From Candidatus Saccharimonadota bacterium (lineage in GTDB: Bacteria > Patescibacteriota > Saccharimonadia > Saccharimonadales > Saccharimonadaceae), in contig JAFWIQ010000004.1 in assembly GCA_017511865.1 (NCBI GenBank), positions 1-38,177 of the forward strand: DNA of 38,177 nt. The letters run 5' to 3'. Every line of letters begins with the position of its first letter. Positions within the stretch are counted from its first letter, which is position 1. The notes under the pieces were generated by a model. That model ran no database searches. It worked only from the letters and a program-made list of their open reading frames with translations, and was not told the origin of the DNA. Below are positions 26,402-33,443 of this stretch, piece by piece. The position numbers and the translations under genes were made by a program.

Positions 26402-26577
26402 TCTCCCTTAACCTGGGTGGGGGGATCCTCGCCCAGGCTTTCGGGACTAACCGACATGGACCAGAGTGTGGTCCGCCAAAAAATAGAGTTTTCACAGAGA
26501 GTGTGAAGTGTATGACCTTCCCGGGCAAGCTTTTACGGTTTACTTATGGCTCTGATCGTAAAAGCCCCCGGACTAAG
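26397..26577 (+). ncRNA. Structured RNA element in the rsmH-ftsL gap
   Basis: Five stems are visible. Stem 1 GTTAGTC (26397-26403) pairs with GACTAAC (26445-26451). Stem 2 CCTGGGTG (26412-26419) pairs with CGCCCAGG (26430-26437). Stem 3 GGACCA pairs with TGGTCC (26458-26474). Stem 4 TTCACA pairs with TGTGAA (26491-26507). Stem 5 GCTTTTACG pairs with CGTAAAAGC (26529-26565) and is extended by CCGGG/CCCGG. TTAGTC can also pair with GACTAA at 26571-26576, which would close the whole domain and exclude stem 1. It is GC-rich compared with its flanks. I do not recognise it as tmRNA, RNase P, SRP or 6S RNA. A cis-regulatory leader for ftsL-ftsI is inferred. Confidence 0.6.
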
Positions 26578-26646
26578 ACAGAATATTATCATTTACAATT
26601 TTTTTAAAAACAAAAATAAAAACAACAAGCGAGGAAAACAAAAAAC

Positions 26647-27000
26647 ATGATCAACCAAACTACCTATGTCACCAGACGAGAAGCTTTCGGAGGGAACAGC
26701 TTTGCCCGCAACCGCAATACCATTCGTCACACCAAAAAGAGTCTTGGCTCAATTTCCCAAATTGTCATCGTGAGCATGTTGACTCTAGTCTTTGGGCTAA
26801 TTTATGTAGCTGAAGGCACCAAGGCTACTAGTTTTGATTATGAACTTTCCTCAGTTGAAACCGAAATCACCGAAATGAATGCCAAAAAAGACGATCTTGC
26901 AGTCGAAAAAGCGCGTCTAAATTCTGTTGCTACGGCCAAAAATAGCACTGTTGCCGCTGCCATGGAAGACGCCACGGTAACCGGCTATGCCACGGAATAA
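26647..27000 (+). CDS. ftsL: Cell division protein FtsL-like
   Basis: This 117-residue single-pass protein has a basic cytoplasmic N-terminus, one membrane helix (about residues 37-58, ISQIVIVSMLTLVFGLIYVA) and an extracytoplasmic coiled coil (residues 64-105, with ELSSVETEITEMNAKKDDLAVEKARL). This topology and its place between rsmH and ftsI identify FtsL, which with FtsQ/DivIB and FtsB recruits FtsW-FtsI to the septum. FtsL proteins share little sequence, so the call rests on context. GCGAGG precedes the ATG. The 3' end overlaps ftsI by 14 bases. Confidence 0.75.
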   Translation: MINQTTYVTRREAFGGNSFARNRNTIRHTKKSLGSISQIVIVSMLTLVFGLIYVAEGTKATSFDYELSSVETEITEMNAKKDDLAVEKARLNSVATAKNSTVAAAMEDATVTGYATE

Positions 27001-28777
27001 TTATTCAAATACCAAATCAAGTAATAGCGAGGGTAAACTTTCGCATCGCCGCATCAATATCTTAAAAAATATCGTACTTGTTGCACTAGCGATTATCTTA
27101 GTGCGACTTTTTTTCATTCAAATCATTGAACATAGCGCATGGGTGGCAAAAGCCGACAAGCAACATACTTTGCTCGAAACCATCACTGCCAAACGTGGCC
27201 AAATTTATATGATGGACAAAAACGAACCAGTTGCCGTCGTCTTGAATCAAACTACTTATCAGGTTGTTATAGATCCCGCTGTCACCGACAAAGAGTCTGT
27301 CAAAAATGTTCTTACGACTCACGCCAAAGATTATATTACTGCCGATTTTGATGCTGTCTACAGTCAGGAAGGTCTGCGCTACTATGTCGTGGCTAGAAAT
27401 ATTCCTCGCAGTATAGCTGAAAAAATCGCCGCAGAAGAAGTTCCAGCTGTTTGGCTTCAAAAAACCAACCAGCGAGTTTATCCTGAAGGCGAAATGGCCT
27501 CAGGGTTACTTGGTTTTGTTAATGCCGATGGTCTTGGGCAATACGGCGTCGAGGGGTCGCTTGACCATCTTTTATCTGGTGAAGATGGCTTGCTTAAAAC
27601 TACTGCCGACATCAATAAAGTAGCTCTTTCCATCGGCAACGATAACGTCAAGATTCCCGCCGAAGATGGCAAAGACATAGTTCTTTCCGTCGATCGTGGC
27701 CTAGAGCGAGGCGTTGAAGAAATCGCCGTCAACCATTTGGAAAACAGTGGAGCCACCAACGCGGCTGTCCTTATCATGGATCCAAATAACGGTGAAGTTT
27801 TAACGATGGCCAATCTCCCCAACTATAATCCAGGGGATTATGGCAACGTAAAAGATGCCTCAGCCTACTCTAATTACGTTACCGAAATACCATATGAGCC
27901 GGCTTCAATTTGTAAAAACTTTGCTTTTTCCGCAGCGATTAATGAGGGTGTCATGAGTCCAGACACTACTTATTACAATCAGGGTTACGAAATTGTTGAT
28001 GGCTGGAAGATTGAAAACGCCGAAAAAAGAAGCTCTCTCAACGGCATTATTAGCATGCGTACCGCTCTCTACTGGTCGTTGAATAGTGGCTCTATTTACG
28101 CATTAAAACTTCTCGGTGGCGACAGTACTTCCATCAACCAACAGGGGCGTGAAAAACTTTACGATTATTACTACAATAAATTCCGTCTTGGTCAGGCTAC
28201 CGGCATCGAACTACTTGAGGCGGAAGGCTATATCCCAGATCCTAACGAAGGTTGGGGACGTGATTCGACTTACGCCAACATGACTTTTGGCCAGAACCTT
28301 AGCATCACCATGCTCCAAACTGCGACTGCTTTTTCGGCGGTCGTCAATGGTGGGACCTACCGCACCCCTAGCATTATTAAGGGTACTATGGAGAATGGTG
28401 AGCTTGTGCCGCAAATACGTACAGATACTATCGAGGATAAAATCCTTTCAGACGAAACTTCCGCCATGATGCGTGATATGCTTGTAAACAACCGTAATTA
28501 CAAGGTAGCCAATGGCATTGACCGCTTAGGATATGCCATTGGTGGCAAGTCTGGTACCGCTCAGGTTATCAAGGACGGCTCCTACGACAACACCATGAGC
28601 GAGTTGGTTGGCTCTTATATCGGTTTTATTGGCCCAGAAGGGGAGTTGCCAAAATACGTGATAATGGTTAAAATGTGGGGAGAGGGTCAAGATATCGATA
28701 GCGGGGAAGCTATGAAATTATTTGACTCGCTTTCAAATTATTTAATTGATTATCTAAAGATTAAGCCAAAGGGATAA
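26987..28777 (+). CDS. ftsI: Peptidoglycan transpeptidase FtsI/PBP2-like
   Basis: This 596-residue class B penicillin-binding protein has a membrane anchor (about residues 24-45), a PBP dimer domain (KRGQIYMMDKNEPVAVV onwards) and a C-terminal transpeptidase domain. The three active-site motifs are visible: SxxK as SICK (Ser about 307), SxN as SLN (about 364), and KTG as KSG (about 520). It cross-links septal peptidoglycan outside the membrane. It starts inside ftsL, which suggests coupled translation, and precedes mraY by one base. Confidence 0.94.
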   Translation: MPRNNYSNTKSSNSEGKLSHRRINILKNIVLVALAIILVRLFFIQIIEHSAWVAKADKQHTLLETITAKRGQIYMMDKNEPVAVVLNQTTYQVVIDPAVTDKESVKNVLTTHAKDYITADFDAVYSQEGLRYYVVARNIPRSIAEKIAAEEVPAVWLQKTNQRVYPEGEMASGLLGFVNADGLGQYGVEGSLDHLLSGEDGLLKTTADINKVALSIGNDNVKIPAEDGKDIVLSVDRGLERGVEEIAVNHLENSGATNAAVLIMDPNNGEVLTMANLPNYNPGDYGNVKDASAYSNYVTEIPYEPASICKNFAFSAAINEGVMSPDTTYYNQGYEIVDGWKIENAEKRSSLNGIISMRTALYWSLNSGSIYALKLLGGDSTSINQQGREKLYDYYYNKFRLGQATGIELLEAEGYIPDPNEGWGRDSTYANMTFGQNLSITMLQTATAFSAVVNGGTYRTPSIIKGTMENGELVPQIRTDTIEDKILSDETSAMMRDMLVNNRNYKVANGIDRLGYAIGGKSGTAQVIKDGSYDNTMSELVGSYIGFIGPEGELPKYVIMVKMWGEGQDIDSGEAMKLFDSLSNYLIDYLKIKPKG

Positions 28778-28778
28778 A

Positions 28779-29801
28779 ATGAGTATTAATGATGAAATGT
28801 TTTACGGTTTACTCCTAGCTCTTGCAGGATTTTTGTTCTCAATGATGCTAACTCCAATTTATACACACTTTGCCTATAAGTATAAATTTTGGAAAAAACA
28901 GAAAAAAACCACCGTCGACGGCAAAGCTCTTCCAATCATGTCTAAGCTCCATGCTCATAAATTCAAGCATGTTTTCCCAACTATGGCAGGATTAATCGGT
29001 ATAGTTTCTGTCACTATCGTGACCTGGGCTTTCAATCTTGACCGCGGCCAAACTTGGTTGCCACTAGCAGGTTTTTTGGGGGGAGCATTGGTCGGGGTGA
29101 TTGACGACGTTATCAATATTTTTGGCTCCGGGCGTGGCGCCGCAGGTTTGCGTGGCCCTGTCAAATTCTTTCTTATCTCTGTAGTTGGCTTAATTTTGGG
29201 TTGGTTCTTTGCAGTAAAACTAGGGTGGACATCGATTTTAATTCCATTTTTTGGCGACTTCGAGGTTGGTATCATCGGGATGATCTTGATTTTTGCCTTT
29301 GCCGTCGTCGCTACTTCAAACGCGGTCAACATTACCGATGGTCTCGATGGTCTCTCTGGTGGCTTGGCTATGATGGCCTACGGCTCGTATGGCGTAATTG
29401 CTCTTTTTCAGGGAAAAATGCTCCTATTTGGTTTCTGTCATACTGTTGTGGGATGGCTACTTAGCTATATCTGGTTCAATGTTCCGCCCGCTCGTTTTAT
29501 GATGGGGGACACCGGATCATTCGCGCTGGGTGCGGGATTGGGTGTAGTTGCCATGATGACGAAATCATTCCTGCTTTTGCCAATCATTGGCCTACCTTTC
29601 GTAATCGAAGCCGCTTCAAGTCTTATCCAACTATTTTCTAAGAAATTTTTCCACAAAAAAGTCTTTATCTCCGCACCGCTTCATCATCATCTCGAAGCCA
29701 AAGGTTGGGGCGAAGCCAAAATTGTGATGCGTTTTTGGATTATAGCTGGCGTCTGCGCTATTATGGGCGTTTTCATCGCCGCCACTGGAGGGGCGATATG
29801 A
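28779..29801 (+). CDS. mraY: Phospho-N-acetylmuramoyl-pentapeptide transferase MraY
   Basis: This 340-residue polytopic membrane enzyme makes lipid I from UDP-MurNAc-pentapeptide and undecaprenyl phosphate. Conserved catalytic segments are present: VGVIDDVINI (the Asp pair), NAVNITDGLDGLSGG, FMMGDTGSFALG, and the late PLHHHLEAKGW histidine motif. Around ten membrane helices are evident. Its TGA stop overlaps an ATG (ATGA at 29798-29801) that opens a 14-codon frame leading into ftsW. Confidence 0.96.
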   Translation: MSINDEMFYGLLLALAGFLFSMMLTPIYTHFAYKYKFWKKQKKTTVDGKALPIMSKLHAHKFKHVFPTMAGLIGIVSVTIVTWAFNLDRGQTWLPLAGFLGGALVGVIDDVINIFGSGRGAAGLRGPVKFFLISVVGLILGWFFAVKLGWTSILIPFFGDFEVGIIGMILIFAFAVVATSNAVNITDGLDGLSGGLAMMAYGSYGVIALFQGKMLLFGFCHTVVGWLLSYIWFNVPPARFMMGDTGSFALGAGLGVVAMMTKSFLLLPIIGLPFVIEAASSLIQLFSKKFFHKKVFISAPLHHHLEAKGWGEAKIVMRFWIIAGVCAIMGVFIAATGGAI

Positions 29802-29842
29802 TTTATTTAAAACCCGGGTGGACAACGTATGAAAACGCGTAA
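29798..29842 (+). other. 14-codon coupling frame between mraY and ftsW
   Basis: The ATG of ATGA at the mraY stop opens a 14-codon frame (beginning MIYLKPGW) that ends with TAA at 29840-29842, 11 bases inside ftsW (ATG 29829). Ribosomes finishing mraY could re-initiate here and then back up to the ftsW start. It may equally be an accidental frame. Confidence 0.3.
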
Positions 29843-31061
29843 ACACAAGTCGGATTTAATCATTTTATTTTCCACTATGGGACTAATGGCATTAGGTCTG
29901 ATTGTTATTTATGCAATCGGTCCTATGCGTGCCAATGTTCTAAACTCTACCTATGGCACTGATTATGACGCTAATTATTTTTTTCTCGGACAGCTCCGTT
30001 CGGTGGGGCTATCCCTTATAGCTTTCTTTGCTGCTTTTAAATGGATTCCGTATAAATACATCAGAAAAATTTCCAAACCCCTCATGATTATTGCCATTGC
30101 GCTATCGGTATTACTTTGGATATTATCGCTAGCGGGTTCTAGTTTGGCAAAATGTGAGCTCGGTGAGTGTCGCTGGTTCAACTTTGGTGCCGTCAGCTTT
30201 CAGCCTGCAGAATTATTAAAACTTGCCCTCGTAATTTATCTTGCAGATTTTCTAGCCCGTAAAAAAGAAGAGGGAACCATTGGCGATTGGCGAGAATTTT
30301 GGCTACCACTCTTAATCGTTTGTGGGGTTTCTCTCTTCTTGGTAGTTATTGCTCAGGGCGATCTTGGTACAGGTGTCGCTCTTATTTCAATCATTTTTGG
30401 TACTCTATTGATTTCTGGCGTTCCGACCAAACAATACCTTATTATGTTGGCACTGGTAGTCGCCGTTGCAGTCGGGGCGGTCGCCACCTCTAGCCATAGA
30501 ATGGAGCGTGTAGACGCTTGGTTGGCTACTTTGTCCGGCAGCGAAAGCAGTGACTCAACCTATCACGTAGAAAACGCCATGTTGGCAATTGGTGTCGGCG
30601 GCCTATTTGGTGTAGGCGTGGGTAATTCCGTCCAAGCTACAGGTTATTTGCCAGAATCTATTAATGATTCCGTTTTTGCTATCATGGGCGAAACATTTGG
30701 CTTCGTTGGGCTCTTTTTAGTTATTGCCGTCTTTGGGTTTATACTGGTTCGCATGCTTAAAGTTGCTGAGGGAACCCCAGACCTTCACGATCGTCTTTTG
30801 GTGATTGGGGTTTTTTCTTGGATGCTTGCTCAGGTCGTTGTCAATATTATGGCTATGACTAGCCTGGTTCCAGTCACCGGTATTACGCTACCATTATTGT
30901 CTTATGGTGGCACAAGTATGATATTTATAGCTTTTGGTGTAGGACTTGTTTTGCAGCTTTCGTGTTATACTAGTAGGGAGGTAATAGTAAACAATGAAGA
31001 TATTAGTAGTCGGCGGGGGGTCGGGGGGACACATCACTCCGGTCGTCACCGTCATTCGTGA
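29829..31061 (+). CDS. ftsW: Septal peptidoglycan glycosyltransferase FtsW
   Basis: This 410-residue SEDS protein has about ten membrane helices. Family landmarks include CRWFNFGAVSFQPAELLKLALVIYLA, where the fourth-helix F-QPsE-K motif is typical, AQGDLGTGVALISI, and the C-terminal VTGITLPLLSYGGTSMIF. It polymerises lipid II at the septum with FtsI. The last 22 codons, soluble and His/Arg-rich (GVGGTHHSGRHRHS), overlap the start of murG by 68 bases. That is an unusually long overlap and probably reflects genome compaction. Confidence 0.95.
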   Translation: MKTRKHKSDLIILFSTMGLMALGLIVIYAIGPMRANVLNSTYGTDYDANYFFLGQLRSVGLSLIAFFAAFKWIPYKYIRKISKPLMIIAIALSVLLWILSLAGSSLAKCELGECRWFNFGAVSFQPAELLKLALVIYLADFLARKKEEGTIGDWREFWLPLLIVCGVSLFLVVIAQGDLGTGVALISIIFGTLLISGVPTKQYLIMLALVVAVAVGAVATSSHRMERVDAWLATLSGSESSDSTYHVENAMLAIGVGGLFGVGVGNSVQATGYLPESINDSVFAIMGETFGFVGLFLVIAVFGFILVRMLKVAEGTPDLHDRLLVIGVFSWMLAQVVVNIMAMTSLVPVTGITLPLLSYGGTSMIFIAFGVGLVLQLSCYTSREVIVNNEDISSRRGVGGTHHSGRHRHS

Positions 31062-32235
31062 AATTATATCAAAAAAACCACGTACAGAAATTGAGTTCTG
31101 GACTGATTTTAAATATTACAAAAATGTTACTAAGCTTACTACCGAAATAGGCGTAGCCTGGGGAGAGGACAAGAAAGCCCCCTACAAAAAAACTCCCTAC
31201 ATTCGCGTTCGTCGTCTTCCGGCTGGCAAATTCCATCGTTACTCCAATTGGAAATTCCGTGACTATTTTGAACGTCTAGACGTCACCATAAAAGACCTAA
31301 TTCTTGGCAATTTGCTAGGCTTTTTTGGTTTCATCGGTGGCATAATTGTCAGTTTTTGTCGCCTTGTTCCCAAAAAATCTCGCCCCGACGCCATCTTTTT
31401 GAAGGGTGGCTATGTTTGTTTACCGGTAGGGCTGATTGCTAAAATATTTAAAATCCCCTACGTTATCCACGAATCGGATGTGGTAGCTGGTCTTGCGAAT
31501 CGTATCTTGATGAAAAAAGCCCAAAAAGTCGCCTTTGGCACTCCATTATCCGATGAAATGCAGGCTAAGCACCCAAATTACGTCTGGACCGGCATACCGG
31601 TAGGGCCAGAGTTTAAGCCCGTTAGTCCCACCAAGCAACTTTCTCTAAAAAAAGCCTTTTCGTTTAACCCGGACAAACCCCTGGTTGTCATTACTGGCGG
31701 TAGCCAAGGTTCCGAAAATCTCAACAATACGACCCGGCTAATTCTTCCTGAACTCCTAAAATTCACATCGGTCGGCTTAGTTGCTGGGCGCAAACACTAC
31801 GAAGACATGGTAGACCTCAAGAAATACGAGAACTGGGATAATGCTAGCCTCGAATCAAATTTCCGCATGTGGGAGTTCAATACCACCATGAACGAATTAC
31901 TAGGCGCTGCTGACGTTGTTGTGTCGCGCGCTGGCGCCACTACCATCGCTGAGCTCGCTGCTCTTAAAAAAGCCGCACTACTTGTTCCGTTCGAACCTTT
32001 ACCTGGCGGGCATCAAGTCAAAAATGCTGAGCGCCTCGAAAAAACAGACGCAGCTGCGGTATTTAGTGATTCAGAGATGCTTAAAGACCCACAAGGATTA
32101 CTTGATAAAATTCATCAGCTCATCAAAAGCCCTCGCCAGCGCGCCGACATGGCCGACCGCCTACATCAAGAAACTCGTGCCGATGCAGCTAGTCGCCTTG
32201 CCGAAATAATATTAGAAGTAGCCAGGGAACAATAA
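30994..32235 (+). CDS. murG: UDP-GlcNAc:lipid I N-acetylglucosaminyltransferase MurG
   Basis: This 413-residue GT28 enzyme makes lipid II at the inner membrane face. The N-terminal G-loop GGGSGGHITP (residues 7-16), HESDVVAGLANRIL, the second G-loop GGSQGSENLNN, and the donor-binding SRAGATTIAELAAL and PGGHQVKNAERL are all present. It is about 50 residues longer than E. coli MurG. The extra sequence lies around residues 55-110 (KAPYKKTPYIRVRRLPAGKF onward, with an aromatic amphipathic stretch) and may strengthen membrane association. AGGGAGGT lies upstream within ftsW, and murG ends on the first base of the next ATG. Confidence 0.95.
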   Translation: MKILVVGGGSGGHITPVVTVIREIISKKPRTEIEFWTDFKYYKNVTKLTTEIGVAWGEDKKAPYKKTPYIRVRRLPAGKFHRYSNWKFRDYFERLDVTIKDLILGNLLGFFGFIGGIIVSFCRLVPKKSRPDAIFLKGGYVCLPVGLIAKIFKIPYVIHESDVVAGLANRILMKKAQKVAFGTPLSDEMQAKHPNYVWTGIPVGPEFKPVSPTKQLSLKKAFSFNPDKPLVVITGGSQGSENLNNTTRLILPELLKFTSVGLVAGRKHYEDMVDLKKYENWDNASLESNFRMWEFNTTMNELLGAADVVVSRAGATTIAELAALKKAALLVPFEPLPGGHQVKNAERLEKTDAAAVFSDSEMLKDPQGLLDKIHQLIKSPRQRADMADRLHQETRADAASRLAEIILEVAREQ

Positions 32236-32843
32236 TGGAAACGTCTGTAGACACATCAAAACCACCCAAGTTGGCTCGTCGTCGCGAAAATCGCCATTCC
32301 ACCATCAAATCCGGTCGCACTATTGGTGAAAAAAGGGAACGGCTAGAAACCAAAAACGAACGTAACGCTGCTCGCAAAAAAGACAAGCAAAAAAAAGTTC
32401 TGCGCGTATTTTTTACAGTTTTTGGTTTTGTTGTTTTGGTTGTCATTCTCGTAGGGCTATCGTCCTTATTCTTTAATCACGAAGCCGATGTCGCGCCGGA
32501 AGAGAGCACGGAGAATAGTAATCCCACTATCGAAATCGTCGACGAGGACTCCACTTCTGGTAGTCAAATTACTACGCGTATGAATACCTATATTGCACGA
32601 GCCGAAAAAGATTTTCGCGATTTAGGTTACACCCCCACAAAGGCCATTATCCCTTCTGGATCTATACGTGAGGTAGATTTACGCCTCGACGGGTATACCG
32701 GCTTCATTAAGATGACTATCGACCGCGGTTCGGCCGTTTCGGCTGAAGATGCTGATCGTATGATTCGGTACCTGTCTGGTATGGGTGTTAGCGACTTCTC
32801 TTATATTGATGTGCGCATCGACGGTAAAGCCTACTGGAAATAG
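32235..32843 (+). CDS. ftsQ: FtsQ/DivIB-like division protein, shortened
   Basis: This 202-residue single-pass protein has a long basic cytoplasmic N-terminus (residues 1-54), one membrane helix (about 55-78, VLRVFFTVFGFVVLVVILVG), an acidic linker, and a C-terminal domain that ends DFSYIDVRIDGKAYWK, the typical last strand of the FtsQ beta domain. The N-terminal POTRA part expected just after the membrane helix appears missing or much reduced. Position at the end of the division cluster supports FtsQ. It overlaps murG by one base. No clear terminator follows. Confidence 0.65.
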   Translation: METSVDTSKPPKLARRRENRHSTIKSGRTIGEKRERLETKNERNAARKKDKQKKVLRVFFTVFGFVVLVVILVGLSSLFFNHEADVAPEESTENSNPTIEIVDEDSTSGSQITTRMNTYIARAEKDFRDLGYTPTKAIIPSGSIREVDLRLDGYTGFIKMTIDRGSAVSAEDADRMIRYLSGMGVSDFSYIDVRIDGKAYWK

Positions 32844-32849
32844 GGAATT

Positions 32850-32901
32850 GTTCGGTTTTTGTTCTAGATAATTCTCTGCTCTTTTTGTTCGGTTTTTGTT
32901 C
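32850..32901 (+). repeat. Direct repeats GTTCGGTTTTTGTTC
   Basis: Identical 15-mers lie at 32850-32864 and 32887-32901. A third copy is inside the TraG-like gene at 33876-33890, where its complement codes for the EQKPN part of the C-terminal tail. The two gap copies also read as EQKPN on the minus strand, so this could be degraded duplicate sequence of that tail. Confidence 0.5.
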
Positions 32902-33053
32902 AAGAAAAAACCAAAGAAAGCAAAAACAAAATAGCAGCCCCGGCAAAAACAACAGGGAAATATAAGAAAAAGGGAAACAAAAACGGGGAAATATCAAATT
33001 TAAAAAAATCCAGGCAAAAACTCGAAATTTGGATGAAAAACCTGGTCGGAGGG

Positions 33054-33228
33054 TTCTAATTATTTAAATTACGAATCTAATGAGATTTAGACCAGATTTG
33101 CGAATGCTATTTTTACAACTCGACAATGCAAAAATAACAAAGCCGTAGGCTTATAAAGATATTTTTATTTGACTCGCGTTATAAAAATAGCAATGAGCAA
33201 GTCCGATTCGTAATTTAAATAATTAGAA
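33054..33228. repeat. 175-bp near-palindromic element with 24-bp perfect arms
   Basis: The left arm 33054-33077 (TTCTAATTATTTAAATTACG then AATC) is the exact reverse complement of the right arm 33205-33228. Inside it GCTATTTTTA (near 33106) matches TAAAAATAGC (near 33183) as part of a longer imperfect stem. At the centre AAGCC-GTA-GGCTT forms a small hairpin (33139-33151). The whole can fold into one long hairpin or cruciform. No target-site duplication is evident at the ends and no open frame lies within. It may be a MITE-like element or a chromosome-terminus structure. Confidence 0.7.
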
Positions 33229-33396
33229 TCGTAAACGCAAGTTGGTTTTATTATTTATGCTTAATTCCCGCCCACCCAGGATTATTTACCCTAATAAGAC
33301 GATAGCTTAACCGTCTTAAATTCAAAACCCTAATGTCTTAAAATCTATATTGTGCGACATTAAAACTACGCAAAACCAGAATCAACGAATCGTCAC

Positions 33397-33435
33397 AAAA
33401 AACGGCTTTTTTGCCATATATCAAAAGCCGTTTTT
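33397..33435 (-). terminator. Terminator of the TraG-like gene
   Basis: AAAAACGGCTTTT (33398-33410) and AAAAGCCGTTTTT (33423-33435) form a 13-bp inverted repeat. On the minus strand it ends in a T run 9 nt after the stop codon, and the plus strand also has a T run, so it works in both directions. Confidence 0.85.
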
Positions 33436-33443
33436 ATATTTCC

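Larger units (their letters stand above)
32844..33443. other. 600-bp gene-free gap between convergent gene blocks
   Basis: This stretch separates the rightward division cluster from the leftward TraG-like gene. It holds two direct copies of GTTCGGTTTTTGTTC (32850-32864 and 32887-32901), the last three plus-strand AGGGAA words (32842, 32954, 32971), a 175-bp near-palindrome (33054-33228), a small AAGACG/CGTCTT dyad (33296-33317) and the terminator of the TraG-like gene. No coding frame is supported. No convincing dif site was found by eye. Confidence 0.6.

Noticed and set aside
26336-26577. tmRNA: short basic reading frame with an alanine-asparagine start and downstream hairpins
   Set aside because: No tRNA-like domain is present (no GGTTCGA-type T arm, no acceptor pairing, no CCA), and the frame does not end in a typical hydrophobic tag.
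25427-29801. UGA recoded as glycine, as in Gracilibacteria/Absconditabacteria
   Set aside because: rsmH, atpF and mraY all end at TGA at the expected protein length, and no frame needs read-through.
33054-33228. An insertion sequence or integron attC site
   Set aside because: The element holds no transposase frame, no clear target duplication was seen, and attC core bases (RYYYAAC/GTTRRRY) are not at the ends.
33241-33360. A dif site (XerC/XerD 28-mer) in the 33-kb gap
   Set aside because: TTATGCTTAAT near 33254 resembles one XerD arm, but no matching XerC arm with a 6-bp centre was found. The claim would need a profile search.
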